The translations under genes were made by a program, and so were the position numbers. A DNA stretch of 64,000 bases, taken from positions 24,811 to 88,810 of the forward strand of contig NZ_FONX01000018.1 in the NCBI RefSeq assembly GCF_900113035.1. Direction: 5' to 3'. Under the pieces are notes generated by a model. The model was not told the DNA's origin. It searched no databases and worked only from the letters and a program-made list of their open reading frames with translations. Each line of letters opens with the position of its first letter. The stretch's first letter is position 1. Origin of the DNA: Paracidovorax wautersii. GTDB lineage: Bacteria > Pseudomonadota > Gammaproteobacteria > Burkholderiales > Burkholderiaceae_C. Shown here in pieces: positions 22,342-31,694 of the stretch.

Positions 22342-23652
22342 ATGCCCGGTTACTCAGACCCCGGCTTCGACACGCTCGCGCTGCACGCGGGCGCCGTGCC
22401 CGACCCCGCCACCGGCGCGCGCGCGGTGCCCATCCATCTCAGCACCTCGTTCGTGTTCGAGTCGAGCGACCATGCCGCGTCGCTCTTCAACCTGGAGCGG
22501 CCGGGCCACGTCTACAGCCGCATCAGCAACCCGACCAACGCGGTGCTGGAGCAGCGCGTGGCGGCGCTCGAAGGCGGCGTGGGCGCCATCGCCGTGGCCA
22601 GCGGCCAGGCCGCGCTGCATCTGGCGATCTGCACGCTGATGGGCGCGGGCAGCCACATCGTGGCCAGCACGGCGCTCTATGGCGGCTCGCAGAACCTGCT
22701 GCACTACACGCTGGCGCGCTTCGGTATCGAGACCACCTTCGTGCGGCCCGGCGACATCGACGGCTGGCGCGCCGCCGTGCGGCCCAACACCAGGCTCTTC
22801 TTCGGCGAGACCGTGGGCAACCCCGGGCTCGACGTGCTGGACATCCCGACCGTGAGCGCCATCGCGCACGAGGCCGGCGTGCCGCTGCTGGTGGACTCCA
22901 CCCTCACCTCGCCATGGCTCATCAAGCCCTTCGAGCATGGCGCGGACCTGGTCTATCACTCGGCCACCAAGTTCCTCTCCGGCCACGGCACGGTGATCGG
23001 CGGCGTGGTCGTCGATGGCGGCAGCTTCGACTGGGAGGGCCCGCGCACGGCCGGCCGCTTCGCGGAGCTGACGGCGCCCTACGAGGGCTTTCACGGCATG
23101 GTGTTCAGCGAGGAATCCACCGTCGGCGTCTTCCTGCTGCGCGCGCGGCGCGAAGGCCTGCGCGACTTCGGCGCCTGCATGAGCCCGCATACCGCATGGC
23201 TGATCCTGCAGGGCATTGAGACGCTGCCGCTGCGCATGGAGCGTCACATGCGCAACACGCAGCGGGTGGTCGAATTCCTGGCCGCCCAGCCCTTCGTGGC
23301 CCGCGTGGGCCACCCGATGCTGGAATCCCACCCCAGCCATGCGCTGGCGCTGCGGCTGCTGCCGCGCGGCGCGGGCTCGGTGTTCAGCTTCGACCTCAAG
23401 GGCAGCCGCGCCCAGGGCAAGGCCTTCATCGAGTCGCTGAAGGTCTTCAGCCACCTGGCCAACGTGGGCGACTGCCGCAGTCTGGTGATCCACCCGGCCA
23501 GCACCACGCACTTTCGCATGGGCGACGAGGCGCTGGCGCAGGCCGGCATCTCGCAAGGCACGATCCGCCTGTCCATCGGGCTCGAAGATGCCGACGACCT
23601 CATCGACGACCTGAAGCGGGCGCTGAAGGTGGCCGAGAAAGCCGGGGCCTGA
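22342..23652 (+). CDS. O-acetylhomoserine/O-succinylhomoserine sulfhydrylase (PLP-dependent)
   Basis: This 436-residue enzyme of the Cys/Met-metabolism PLP family makes homocysteine (or methionine with methanethiol) from acylated homoserine and sulfide. Motifs are YSRISNPTNAVLE, ASGQAA, VDSTLTSPWLIKPFEHGAD and the PLP lysine in HSATKFLSGHG (Lys about 210). HPASTTHFRM near 395 is typical of the MetY branch, and the length also fits MetY better than MetZ. GGAG precedes the ATG by about 11 bp. An alpha/beta hydrolase begins 4 bp after its stop. Confidence 0.9.
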   Translation: MPGYSDPGFDTLALHAGAVPDPATGARAVPIHLSTSFVFESSDHAASLFNLERPGHVYSRISNPTNAVLEQRVAALEGGVGAIAVASGQAALHLAICTLMGAGSHIVASTALYGGSQNLLHYTLARFGIETTFVRPGDIDGWRAAVRPNTRLFFGETVGNPGLDVLDIPTVSAIAHEAGVPLLVDSTLTSPWLIKPFEHGADLVYHSATKFLSGHGTVIGGVVVDGGSFDWEGPRTAGRFAELTAPYEGFHGMVFSEESTVGVFLLRARREGLRDFGACMSPHTAWLILQGIETLPLRMERHMRNTQRVVEFLAAQPFVARVGHPMLESHPSHALALRLLPRGAGSVFSFDLKGSRAQGKAFIESLKVFSHLANVGDCRSLVIHPASTTHFRMGDEALAQAGISQGTIRLSIGLEDADDLIDDLKRALKVAEKAGA

Positions 23653-23656
23653 CGCC

Positions 23657-24466
23657 ATGCAAGTCACCGTCAACGGTTCCCCCCTCTACTGCTACACCGG
23701 CGGCAAACCCTTCGATGCGGCACGGCCCACGGCCGTGCTGATCCACGGCGTGCTCAACGACCACAGCGTCTGGGGCTTCCAGAGCCGGCACCTGGCCCAC
23801 CACGGCTGGAACGTGCTGGCCGTCGATCTGCCCGGCCACGGCCGCAGCGGCGGCGACGCGCCCGAGAGCGTGGAACAGGCGGCCGATGGCATCCTCGCCC
23901 TGCTGCGCGCGCTGGGCGTGGAGCGCGCCGCGCTCGTCGGCCACAGCTGGGGCTCGCTGATCGCGCTGGAGGCCGCGGCGCGGCTGGGCACGGCCGCCAC
24001 GCACCTGGCGCTGGTCGGCACGGCCTATCCGATGAAGGTCTCTCCCGCGCTGATCGAGGCCGCGCTCCACGAGCCCGAAAAGGCGCTGCGCATGGTCAAC
24101 GTGTTCTCGCGCAGCGGCCTGGCATCGCCCTCGGGGGGCGGCTTCTGGACCTTCGGCGCCGGCATGGCGCTGGGCCGGCGCGTGCTGCGCAGCAATCCGC
24201 AGGTCAACGTGTTCCACCGGGGCTTCGTGGCCTGCGACCGCTATGCGGGCGCGGAGGCGGCCATCGCCGCCCTCGCCTGCCCGGTGCTGTTCGCGCTGGG
24301 CCGCTCGGACCAGATGACGCCGCCGCGCGCCGCACAGGGGCTGATCGCCGCAGCGCAGGCGCGTGGGCTTCCTGTGGTGGTGGAGATGCTGCCTGCTGGC
24401 CACAGCCAGATGACGGAAGCGCCCGAAGCAACGCTGGCCGCGCTGCGCGGTTTTCTAGGTGTTTAG
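23657..24466 (+). CDS. Alpha/beta-fold hydrolase
   Basis: This 269-residue hydrolase has the oxyanion HGVLND segment (about 34-39), the nucleophile elbow GHSWGS (Ser about 97), the strand VDLPGHGRSGG and the catalytic His in LPAGHSQMTEAPE near the end. No signal peptide is visible. It starts 4 bp after the sulfhydrylase stop, so the two are co-translated. This suggests, but does not prove, a role in sulfur or acyl-ester metabolism. Substrate unknown. Confidence 0.88.
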   Translation: MQVTVNGSPLYCYTGGKPFDAARPTAVLIHGVLNDHSVWGFQSRHLAHHGWNVLAVDLPGHGRSGGDAPESVEQAADGILALLRALGVERAALVGHSWGSLIALEAAARLGTAATHLALVGTAYPMKVSPALIEAALHEPEKALRMVNVFSRSGLASPSGGGFWTFGAGMALGRRVLRSNPQVNVFHRGFVACDRYAGAEAAIAALACPVLFALGRSDQMTPPRAAQGLIAAAQARGLPVVVEMLPAGHSQMTEAPEATLAALRGFLGV

Positions 24467-24483
24467 GCAGCCAAAAGGCCTGC

Positions 24484-24529
24484 AGCGCTTGATCCACCTG
24501 GGTATATAGCTATATTTTCAATAGCAAAA
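24484..24529 (-). repeat. Comamonadaceae-type intergenic repeat, copy B
   Basis: The same family as copy A in inverse orientation: AGCGCTTGATC (24484-24494) is followed by GCTAT...ATAGC and AAAA. It sits between the convergent hydrolase and HAD genes, where it may serve as a terminator. Confidence 0.55.
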
Positions 24530-24551
24530 CCCAGAGGAGAGGAGCCGGCCC

Positions 24552-25256
24552 TCAGCCCTGCGGCGCGCCCAGCAGCTGGCACAACCCCGTCAGGTCGGCC
24601 ACCGTGGCCGGCTGGGGGCCGGCGTGCGGCCAGGGCTCGGCCTGACGGTTGATCCACACGGCCTGCATGCCGGCCTGCAGCGCGCCGTGCGCGTCCAGCA
24701 GCGCATCGTCGCCCACGTGCAGCACGGCGGCGGGCTCCACTTCCAGCCACTGCGCGGCGGCGTGGAAGATGCGCGCATCGGGTTTGGCGATGCCGAATTC
24801 GCGTGCCTTGAGGCTGCCGCGGAAGTAATGGTCCAGGCCGATCACGTCCAGATGCGCGTTGCCGTTGCTGACAGCCAGCAGCGGATAGCGCGCCGCGAGG
24901 AAGTCCAGCGAGGCGATGGCGTCGTCGTAGAGATCCACGCGCTGGCGCTGGGCGAAGAACACCTCGAAGGCGCCGTCCGCCAGGGCTTCGTCCTCGCCGC
25001 AGCGCTGCAGCGCGGTGCGGATGCTCTCGCGCCGCAGCGCGCTCAGGTCGTGCGACCATTCCGGGTGGGCCTGCAGCACGCCGGAGCGGATGGCCGCCGC
25101 CGCCTGCGCGTCGGCCAGCAGCGCGGCCGTGGCCGGCGCGCGCGGCTGCAGCCATTCGCGCAGCACCACTTCGGCCCGCCCGATGGCGGGCCAGACGGGC
25201 CAGAGAGTGTCGTCAAGATCCAGGGTGATTGCGCGGATGCGGGCGGTGTCGAGCAT
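24552..25256 (-). CDS. HAD-family phosphatase
   Basis: This 234-residue haloacid dehalogenase-type hydrolase has motif I DLDDTLWP (Asp nucleophiles about 13 and 15), motif II VSNGN near 130, the lysine of KPDARIF near 160 and the motif IV region HVGDDALLDAHGA. The helical cap lies between motifs I and II as in the YjjG/YigB group, which act on phosphorylated nucleotides or FMN. The exact substrate is unknown. It is divergent from hemH with about 50 bp between starts. Confidence 0.88.
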   Translation of the reverse strand: MLDTARIRAITLDLDDTLWPVWPAIGRAEVVLREWLQPRAPATAALLADAQAAAAIRSGVLQAHPEWSHDLSALRRESIRTALQRCGEDEALADGAFEVFFAQRQRVDLYDDAIASLDFLAARYPLLAVSNGNAHLDVIGLDHYFRGSLKAREFGIAKPDARIFHAAAQWLEVEPAAVLHVGDDALLDAHGALQAGMQAVWINRQAEPWPHAGPQPATVADLTGLCQLLGAPQG

Positions 25257-25305
25257 GGTGGCCGAGAATAGCGCAACCGTTCAGGTGCCACCTCTCCACA
25301 CATCC

Positions 25306-26343
25306 ATGACCTCAGCCCCCGCAGCCCACGCAGACCGCACCTCCAACGCATCCCCCGCCCGCACCGCCGTGCTGCTGTGCAACCTGGGCACGCCCGACGA
25401 GCCCACCGCGCCCGCGCTGCGCCGCTATCTAGCGCAGTTCCTGGGTGATCCGCGCGTGGTGGAGATCCCGCGCATCGCCTGGCTGCCCATCCTGCACGGC
25501 ATCATCCTGCGCGTGCGGCCGGCCAAGTCGGCCGCCAAGTACGCCAGCATCTGGACGCCCGACGGCTCGCCCCTGGCGGTGTGGACGCAGCGCCAGGCCA
25601 CGCTGCTGCGCGGCTGGCTGGGCGAAGCGGGCCAGCGCGTCGTGGTGCGCCACGCCATGCGCTACGGCAAGCCCTCCATCGCATCGCAGCTGCAGGCCCT
25701 GCAGGACGAAGGCGTGGACCGGGTGCTGGTGCTGCCGCTCTACCCGCAGTATTCGGCCACCACCACGGCCAGCGTGGTGGACGACGTGACCGACTGGGCG
25801 CGGCGCCAGCGGCGCTTTCCCGAGCTGCGCTTCGTCAACAGCTACCACGACCATCCGGCCTACATCGACGCGCTGGCGCAGAGCGTGCGCGCCCACTGGG
25901 CCCGCGAAGGCGGCCCGGCCGAGCAGCTGGTGATGAGCTTTCACGGTATCCCCGAGCGCAACGTGCGCCTGGGCGATCCCTACCAGGCCGAATGCCAGGC
26001 CACCGCCCGCCTGCTGGCCCAGGCGCTGAACCTGCAGCCCGACCAGTGGCGCCTGACCTTCCAGTCGCGCTTCGGCCCCGCGAAGTGGCTGGAGCCCTAC
26101 ACCGAGCCCACGCTCGTCGCCATGGCGCAGGCCGGCACGCGCCGCGTCGATGTGATGTGCCCGGGCTTCACGGGCGACTGCCTGGAGACGCTGGAAGAAA
26201 TCAGCATGGAAGCGCGCGAGGCCTTCCTGCACGCCGGCGGGCAGGAGTTCCGCTACATCCCCTGCATGAACGACGGCGCGCCGTGGATCACGGCGCTCAG
26301 CCAGATCGCGCAACAGCACATGGGGGGCTGGGAAACGCGCTGA
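25306..26343 (+). CDS. hemH: Ferrochelatase
   Basis: HemH inserts Fe2+ into protoporphyrin IX as the last step of heme synthesis. The 345-residue protein shows LLCNLGTPDEPTAPALRRYL near the start, the conserved PLYPQYSATTTASV, the catalytic His in MSFHGIPERN (about 212) and CPGFTGDCLETLEEI near 290. Length fits the proteobacterial membrane-associated form. The ATG at 25306 was chosen because upstream extensions do not resemble the family. No Fur box was seen. Confidence 0.97.
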   Translation: MTSAPAAHADRTSNASPARTAVLLCNLGTPDEPTAPALRRYLAQFLGDPRVVEIPRIAWLPILHGIILRVRPAKSAAKYASIWTPDGSPLAVWTQRQATLLRGWLGEAGQRVVVRHAMRYGKPSIASQLQALQDEGVDRVLVLPLYPQYSATTTASVVDDVTDWARRQRRFPELRFVNSYHDHPAYIDALAQSVRAHWAREGGPAEQLVMSFHGIPERNVRLGDPYQAECQATARLLAQALNLQPDQWRLTFQSRFGPAKWLEPYTEPTLVAMAQAGTRRVDVMCPGFTGDCLETLEEISMEAREAFLHAGGQEFRYIPCMNDGAPWITALSQIAQQHMGGWETR

Positions 26344-26454
26344 TCGCGGCCGGCACGTTCCGGCAGCAGCGGGCGCACCCATAGCCCTCACCCTGCGCAC
26401 GGGAGGGCCGCGCCGGGCAGCAGCGCGGCTCGCGGCCCAGCCGCGCCGGCTCGC

Positions 26455-26862
26455 TCAGAGCCGGTTCAGGCGCCGCGCATTCGCCACGGCCTTGGCGCGC
26501 ACCGGCGCCAGCCCCTTGCCCATCACCCCCATGGCGGCGGACTGCCATTGCGAGGCCAGCGCCCGCTGGCCCGCCAAACCGCCCTTGCTGCCCCAGGGCG
26601 TGAACCAGGCCCGCATCATCGCCATGCCCAGCGCAGGCCCCGACAGCATGGACTGCGTGACCATGGCCATCCAGGCCTCCGCGAAGGCGGTCTGCTTCTC
26701 CGACACCATGCGCGTGAACTCGCGCTGATCGCGCACCGAGGGCTGCGCACCGGCAGCCGCCATGCGGGTGAGGCGGTGGGCGATCACCTGCGGGGCGGCG
26801 ACGGACAGCTCGGCACCCTGGCGCCACAGGTCGGCGGCTTGCTGTTGATTCTTGGGGGACAT
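26455..26862 (-). CDS. Phasin-like small helical protein (tentative)
   Basis: This is a 135-residue, Ala/Met/Gln-rich, mostly alpha-helical protein. It has amphipathic helices (QQAADLWRQGAELSVAAPQVI and FAEAWMAMVTQSML), no signal peptide and no motif of a known enzyme. Its composition and size resemble small phasin-like proteins that coat polyhydroxyalkanoate granules in related bacteria, but I cannot confirm this. AGGAG precedes the ATG by 7 bp. It lies alone between convergent hemH and the divergent TonB receptor. Confidence 0.55.
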   Translation of the reverse strand: MSPKNQQQAADLWRQGAELSVAAPQVIAHRLTRMAAAGAQPSVRDQREFTRMVSEKQTAFAEAWMAMVTQSMLSGPALGMAMMRAWFTPWGSKGGLAGQRALASQWQSAAMGVMGKGLAPVRAKAVANARRLNRL

Positions 26863-27204
26863 GGTGCACTCCTGGCCCCGCTGCGGGGCGGCATTCAGAC
26901 AAAAGGAAGGATGAGAAGACTCCCTCCCATGGTGCGCCGCCAGGCGCGCTGCGCACGTAGTCTGGGGCCTCTTTCTTGATTATTGATTGGCAATAATTCT
27001 CATTCATATCTACACTCGCATCCCGGCTGGCGCGCAGGCCTTTGCGCCCTGCGGCCATTGCCACTGCGGCGCTGCCTGCCCGATCGAACGGCTGCAAGCC
27101 CGCACGGTGCGGCCGCGGGGCGCCCATGCCCCAGCCACCCCACCCCGCACGCGTTCACGCGCTCGCGTGCTCCCTTTCATCCGCTATTCCAACGGCCCGT
27201 TTCC
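26863..27204 (+). other. Regulatory interval upstream of the TonB-dependent receptor
   Basis: 342 bases without a gene. It contains an AT-rich Fur-type site with possible promoter elements at about 26.98-27.01 kb, which implies a 5' leader of roughly 180-190 nt for the receptor. The leader is GC-rich, with no clear riboswitch and no good ORF. Confidence 0.5.
26990..27008 (+). promoter_or_regulatory. Fur box upstream of the siderophore receptor
   Basis: GCAATAATTCTCATTCATA matches the core of the Fur consensus (A/T-rich half-sites with ATAAT and TCATT). It lies just downstream of TTGATT hexamers that could serve as -35 boxes. Fe2+-Fur bound here would block transcription of the receptor under iron-replete conditions. 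Confidence 0.7.
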
Positions 27205-29403
27205 ATGCATCGCCTCACCCCTCTCGCCGCCGCTGCGCTGGTCGCCAGCCTGCCGCTGCACGCACAGACCACCGCCACGCCCGCCCCCACCGAACTGCCC
27301 ACCGTGAACGTGAGCGCCAGCGCCGACGCATCGGCCCAGGGCCTGTCGCCGGCCTATGCCGGCGGGCAGGTGGCGCGCGGCGGCCGCGCCGGCATTCTGG
27401 GCACGCGCGACAACATGGACACGCCGTTCTCCATCACCAGCTACACCAACGAGCTGATCCAGGACCGGCAGGCCCGCAGCGTGGGCGACGTGCTGCAGAA
27501 CGACCCGACGGTGCGCGTGGCGCGGGGCTTCGGCAACTTCCAGGAGTCGTACTTCATCCGCGGCTTCATCCTGGGATCGGACGACGTGGCCTACAACGGC
27601 CTCTACAGCCTGCTGCCGCGCCAGTACATCGCCACCGAACTGTTCGAGCGGGTGGAGCTGCTGCGCGGCGCGTCGGCCTTCCTCACCGGCGCCAGCCCGA
27701 ACGGCGGCGGCATCGGCGGCAACATCAACCTGCTGCCCAAGCGCGCGCCGAACGAGCCCCTGACGCGCGTCGGCACAAGCGTGGACAGCGGCGGCCAGAT
27801 GGGCGTTTCCACCGACATCGCGCGGCGCTTCGGCCCCGACGGCAGCACCGGCATCCGGCTCAACGCGGCCTACCGCGGTGGCGACACCGCCGTCGATGAC
27901 GAGAACGCCAAGCTCGGCCTGTTCGCCCTGGGCCTGGACTGGCGCAGCCGCGACGTGCGCCTCTCGGGCGACATCGGCTGGCAGGACAACCAGCTCAAGC
28001 GCACCCGCACCAACGTGGCCTCGGCCAACGGCATTCCGGCCGCGCCCGATGCCTCGTCCAACTGGGCGCAGCCCTGGTCGTACTCCAACGAGCGCGACCT
28101 CTTTGGCACCCTGCGCGGGGAATGGGACATCACCGGCGACGTGACCGCCTGGGCCGCCTACGGCTTGCGGCGCAGCAAGGAGGCCAACTCGCTGGCCAAC
28201 ATCACCGTGAACAACGCCGCCACCGGCGCGGCCACCACCAGCCGCTTCGACAACGCCCGCAAGGACCAGGTGGACACGGGCGAACTCGGCCTGCGCGGCA
28301 AGCTGCGCACCGGCAGCGTGGGCCATGAATGGGTCGCCAGCTATTCCGCCTTCCGCCTCAAGAAGGACAACGCCTATGCGCTCAGCAGCGGCTTCACCCT
28401 GAACACCAACCTCTACAACCCCACGAGCTACGCGCAGACGCCGCTCACCTTCCTGGGCAACGACCTGGCCAACCCCGCCTACAACGGCGGCACCAAGCTG
28501 CGCAGCCTGGCGCTGGGCGACACGCTGTCGCTGCTGGACGGCCGGACGCTGCTCACCATCGGCGCACGGCACCAGACCATCGAGACCGAATCCGTCACCT
28601 ACCGCACGGTGTTCAACGGCGCCGTGACGGGCGCCGGCGGCGCCAGCACGGTCTATGAGAAAAGCCGGACCAGCCCGGTGCTCGGCGTGGTGTTCAAGGC
28701 CACTCCGCAGTGGTCGGTGTACGGCAACTACATCGAGGGGCTGGTGGCGGGCGACACCGCGCCCGCCACCTCCGGCGGCGTGGCCGTGTCCAACGCGGGC
28801 GAGCAGCTGTCGCCCTACGTCTCCAAGCAGAAGGAAATCGGCGTGAAGTTCGACGGCGGCCGCCTGGGCGGCAGCGTGGCCGTTTTCTCCACCACCAAGC
28901 CGCGTTCGCTGATGGTGGGCTCGCGCTTCACCTCTGAAGGCGAGGACCGCCACCAGGGCGTCGAAGCCACCCTCTTCGGCGAGGCCGCGCGCGGCCTGCG
29001 CCTGCTGGGCGGCGCAACGTGGCTGGATGCCCAGCAGCGCCGCACCGGCAACGCCACCACCGACGGGCAGCGCGTGATCGGCGTGCCGCGCTTTCAGGCC
29101 ACGGCCGGCGCGGAATGGGACGTGCCCGGCGTGCGGGGACTGGCGGTGGACGGCCGCCTGGTGCATACCGGCGCCAGCTACGCCAACGCCACCAACACCC
29201 TGCGCGTGAGCGGCTGGACCCGGCTGGACCTGGGCATGCGCTACCTGACCGAATGGAACGGCCGGGCCCTGACCCTGCGCGCCCGCGTGGACAACGTGGC
29301 CAACCGCAACTACTGGGCTTCCGTCGGCGGCTATCCCGGCTCCGGCTACCTGGTGCTGGGCGCGCCGCGCACCTTGGTGGTCAGCGCCAGCGTCGATTTC
29401 TGA
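27205..29403 (+). CDS. TonB-dependent siderophore receptor
   Basis: This 732-residue outer-membrane receptor takes up ferric siderophores using TonB energy. It has a signal peptide (1 to about 21, ending in LPLHAQ), a TonB box ELPTVNVSA just after it, the plug domain with FSITSYTNELIQDRQARSVGDVL and ESYFIRGFI, then the beta-barrel ending in the C-terminal signature VVSASVDF with terminal Phe. It lies behind a Fur box and has no siderophore biosynthesis or ABC transporter genes beside it, so it probably imports a foreign siderophore. The ligand cannot be read from sequence. Confidence 0.92.
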   Translation: MHRLTPLAAAALVASLPLHAQTTATPAPTELPTVNVSASADASAQGLSPAYAGGQVARGGRAGILGTRDNMDTPFSITSYTNELIQDRQARSVGDVLQNDPTVRVARGFGNFQESYFIRGFILGSDDVAYNGLYSLLPRQYIATELFERVELLRGASAFLTGASPNGGGIGGNINLLPKRAPNEPLTRVGTSVDSGGQMGVSTDIARRFGPDGSTGIRLNAAYRGGDTAVDDENAKLGLFALGLDWRSRDVRLSGDIGWQDNQLKRTRTNVASANGIPAAPDASSNWAQPWSYSNERDLFGTLRGEWDITGDVTAWAAYGLRRSKEANSLANITVNNAATGAATTSRFDNARKDQVDTGELGLRGKLRTGSVGHEWVASYSAFRLKKDNAYALSSGFTLNTNLYNPTSYAQTPLTFLGNDLANPAYNGGTKLRSLALGDTLSLLDGRTLLTIGARHQTIETESVTYRTVFNGAVTGAGGASTVYEKSRTSPVLGVVFKATPQWSVYGNYIEGLVAGDTAPATSGGVAVSNAGEQLSPYVSKQKEIGVKFDGGRLGGSVAVFSTTKPRSLMVGSRFTSEGEDRHQGVEATLFGEAARGLRLLGGATWLDAQQRRTGNATTDGQRVIGVPRFQATAGAEWDVPGVRGLAVDGRLVHTGASYANATNTLRVSGWTRLDLGMRYLTEWNGRALTLRARVDNVANRNYWASVGGYPGSGYLVLGAPRTLVVSASVDF

Positions 29404-29429
29404 CGTAGCCCCACAAGGTACACGCCAAT

Positions 29430-29460
29430 GCAAAACGCCCGGCCAGGCCGGGCGTTTTGC
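29430..29460. terminator. Hairpin between the receptor and tctA (bidirectional terminator)
   Basis: GCAAAACGCCCGGC pairs perfectly with GCCGGGCGTTTTGC across a 3-nt loop. It has four T residues on the right arm and four A residues on the left, so it works for the convergent receptor and tctA genes. Confidence 0.7.
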
Positions 29461-29491
29461 ATGCATCGAGCGCTCGGGCGCCGTGCTGCGC

Positions 29492-31012
29492 TCAGGCATC
29501 CATCTGCTGCAGCCGCAGCAGCTTGCGGCGCCCCAGGTGCTTGAGCACGCGCGGCACGATCAGCACGGCCAGCACGATCACCAGCAGCGCCAGCGACATG
29601 GGCCGCTGCAGGAACACCAGCCAGCTGCCTTCGCCGATGGAGATGGCGTTGCGCATCTGCGCCTCGGCCAGCGGGCCCAGGATCATGCCCACCACCACCG
29701 GCGCGGTCGGGAAGTCGAAGCGCCGCATCAGCACGCCCAGCAGGCCGATGCCGTAGAGCAGGAACAGATCGAACGCGCTCTGGCGCATGCCATAGGCGCC
29801 CACCGTGGCGAAGATCAGGATGCCCGCGTAGAGCTGCGGCTTGGGCACCTTCAGCAGCTTGACCCACAGGCCCACCATGGGCAGGTTCAGCACCAGCAGC
29901 ATGATGTTGCCGATGTAGAGCGAGGCGATCAGCGCCCACACCAGCGTGGCCGAAGTGGTGAAGAGCTGCGGCCCCGGGTTGATGCCGTAGTTCTGGAACG
30001 CGCCCAGCAGCACGGCCGTGGTGTTGCTGGTGGGAATGCCCAGCGTCAGCAGCGGGATCAGCGCGGCCGTCACCGTGGCGTTGTTGGCGGCCTCGGGGCC
30101 GGCCACGCCTTCGATGGCGCCCCGGGTGCCGAACTCGGCCCGGTCTTCGGGCTTGGCCAGCTTCTTCTCGGCGGCGTAGCTCAGGAAGGTCGGGATCTCC
30201 GTGCCGCCCGCCGGGATGCAGCCGAAGGGCGTGCCGATCAGCGTGCCGCGGATCCACGCGGGCACCGAACGCTTCCAGTCGCGCTGGGTCATGTGGACGC
30301 GCCCCATGCGGTTCTGCGTATCGACCACGCGGCCTTCGTAGAGGGCGGCGTAGAGCACCTCGGCCACGGCGAAGAGGCCCACGGCCACCAGCACGATGTC
30401 GATGCCGTCCAGCAGCTCGGGCTGGCCCAGGGTGTAGCGGGCGGCGCCGGAGATCTGGTCCATGCCGATGCAGCCCAGCGCCAGGCCCACGAACAGCGCC
30501 GTCATGCCGCGCACCGTGCTCTTGCCCAGCACCGCGCTCACGGTGGTGAAGGCCAGCACCATCAGCATGAAGTATTCGGGCGGGCCGAGCTTGACCGCGA
30601 AGTCGGCCACATAGGGCGCGAACAGCGTCACCACCACGGTGGCGATGGTGCCGGCGACGAACGAGCCGATGGCCGCGGTGGCCAGCGCCGCGCCGGCGCG
30701 GCCGCTCTTGGCCATCTTGTTGCCCTCCATGGCCGTGACCATGCTGGCCGTCTCTCCCGGCGTGTTCAGCAGGATGGAGGTGGTCGAGCCGCCGTACATG
30801 GCGCCGTAGTAGATGCCCGCGAAGAAGATCATGGAGGCCGTGACCTCCACCTTGGCCGTGATGGGCAGCAGCATGGCCACGGCCACCGCCGGGCCGATGC
30901 CGGGCAGCACGCCCACCGCCGTGCCCAGGGCGCAGCCCACCAGGGCCCACAGCAGGTTGACCGGCGTGGCGGCGGTGGCGAAGCCTGCCAGCAGTGCGTC
31001 GAAGATTTCCAT
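29492..31012 (-). CDS. tctA: Tripartite tricarboxylate transporter, large membrane subunit TctA
   Basis: This 506-residue integral membrane subunit has about twelve hydrophobic segments. Family signatures include [19 protein letters not shown] near 40-58, the [15 protein letters not shown] block, and the second-half counterpart [15 protein letters not shown]. It forms the channel for substrate delivered by periplasmic TctC and uses the proton or sodium gradient. The ATG overlaps the TctB stop (TGATG), so translation is coupled. Substrate is unproven; relatives carry citrate, other tricarboxylates or aromatic acids. Confidence 0.93.
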   Translation of the reverse strand: MEIFDALLAGFATAATPVNLLWALVGCALGTAVGVLPGIGPAVAVAMLLPITAKVEVTASMIFFAGIYYGAMYGGSTTSILLNTPGETASMVTAMEGNKMAKSGRAGAALATAAIGSFVAGTIATVVVTLFAPYVADFAVKLGPPEYFMLMVLAFTTVSAVLGKSTVRGMTALFVGLALGCIGMDQISGAARYTLGQPELLDGIDIVLVAVGLFAVAEVLYAALYEGRVVDTQNRMGRVHMTQRDWKRSVPAWIRGTLIGTPFGCIPAGGTEIPTFLSYAAEKKLAKPEDRAEFGTRGAIEGVAGPEAANNATVTAALIPLLTLGIPTSNTTAVLLGAFQNYGINPGPQLFTTSATLVWALIASLYIGNIMLLVLNLPMVGLWVKLLKVPKPQLYAGILIFATVGAYGMRQSAFDLFLLYGIGLLGVLMRRFDFPTAPVVVGMILGPLAEAQMRNAISIGEGSWLVFLQRPMSLALLVIVLAVLIVPRVLKHLGRRKLLRLQQMDA

Positions 31013-31581
31013 CACAGCCACCCCGTGTTCGTCAGGCCCGGCAGGTTGATCGCCAGGAATTGCGTGAAGGCCCAGAAGACGGGCGCCGAAATGAGCAGGC
31101 CCGTGAGCGCATCCACGCCCCAGGTGCGCAGGCTGGCGGCGGCCGGCTGGCCCGCGGCGCGGCGCAGGCCCTGCACCGCGAGCAGGTAGCAGAGCGTGCA
31201 GCTCAGGATGAAGCCCACCGTGGTGATGAGCGCCGCGTTCAGCAGCAGGCCGGCCGAGACCCAGGCGAAGGCGCCCTTGTCGGCCCGGGCCGCGCCGCCG
31301 CCGGCGTCCAGCTCGCGAAAGCCGCCGGAGAGCGCCTCCCACACCAGGAAGGCGCCGCACAGCGCCAGCACGCCCGACACCAGCCAGGGCAGGAAGTTGG
31401 GGCCGACGCCGCCATAGCCCGCATTGGCGGGAATGGCGAGTGCGCCCCAGGCCAGCGCGGCGGCCGCCACCAGCACGCCGGCGCCCACCAGCAGCTGCGC
31501 GCGCGTGGCGGGCACGTTGCCGGAGCCGGGCTCGGGCGGCGCATCGCCGGGTGCGGCGGCGGAAATCGAGTGTTCAGTCAT
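31012..31581 (-). CDS. tctB: Tripartite tricarboxylate transporter, small membrane subunit TctB
   Basis: This 189-residue membrane protein has four likely transmembrane helices ([37 protein letters not shown], and two after residue 105). A Pro/Gly-rich cytoplasmic N-terminus of about 28 residues precedes them. It is the variable small subunit of the TctABC system and overlaps tctA by one base. The gene order tctC-tctB-tctA and the 113-bp gap after tctC are typical. Confidence 0.88.
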   Translation of the reverse strand: MTEHSISAAAPGDAPPEPGSGNVPATRAQLLVGAGVLVAAAALAWGALAIPANAGYGGVGPNFLPWLVSGVLALCGAFLVWEALSGGFRELDAGGGAARADKGAFAWVSAGLLLNAALITTVGFILSCTLCYLLAVQGLRRAAGQPAAASLRTWGVDALTGLLISAPVFWAFTQFLAINLPGLTNTGWL

Positions 31582-31694
31582 GGAAAACCACCCAGGGAAA
31601 AAAGTCGATGACGGGCAACGAAGGGGCCAAAGAAAAGCGCACCCGCCACCGGGGCGAATGCGCTCGTCTCAGGCCAGGCCGGGGCTGCGGCGGC

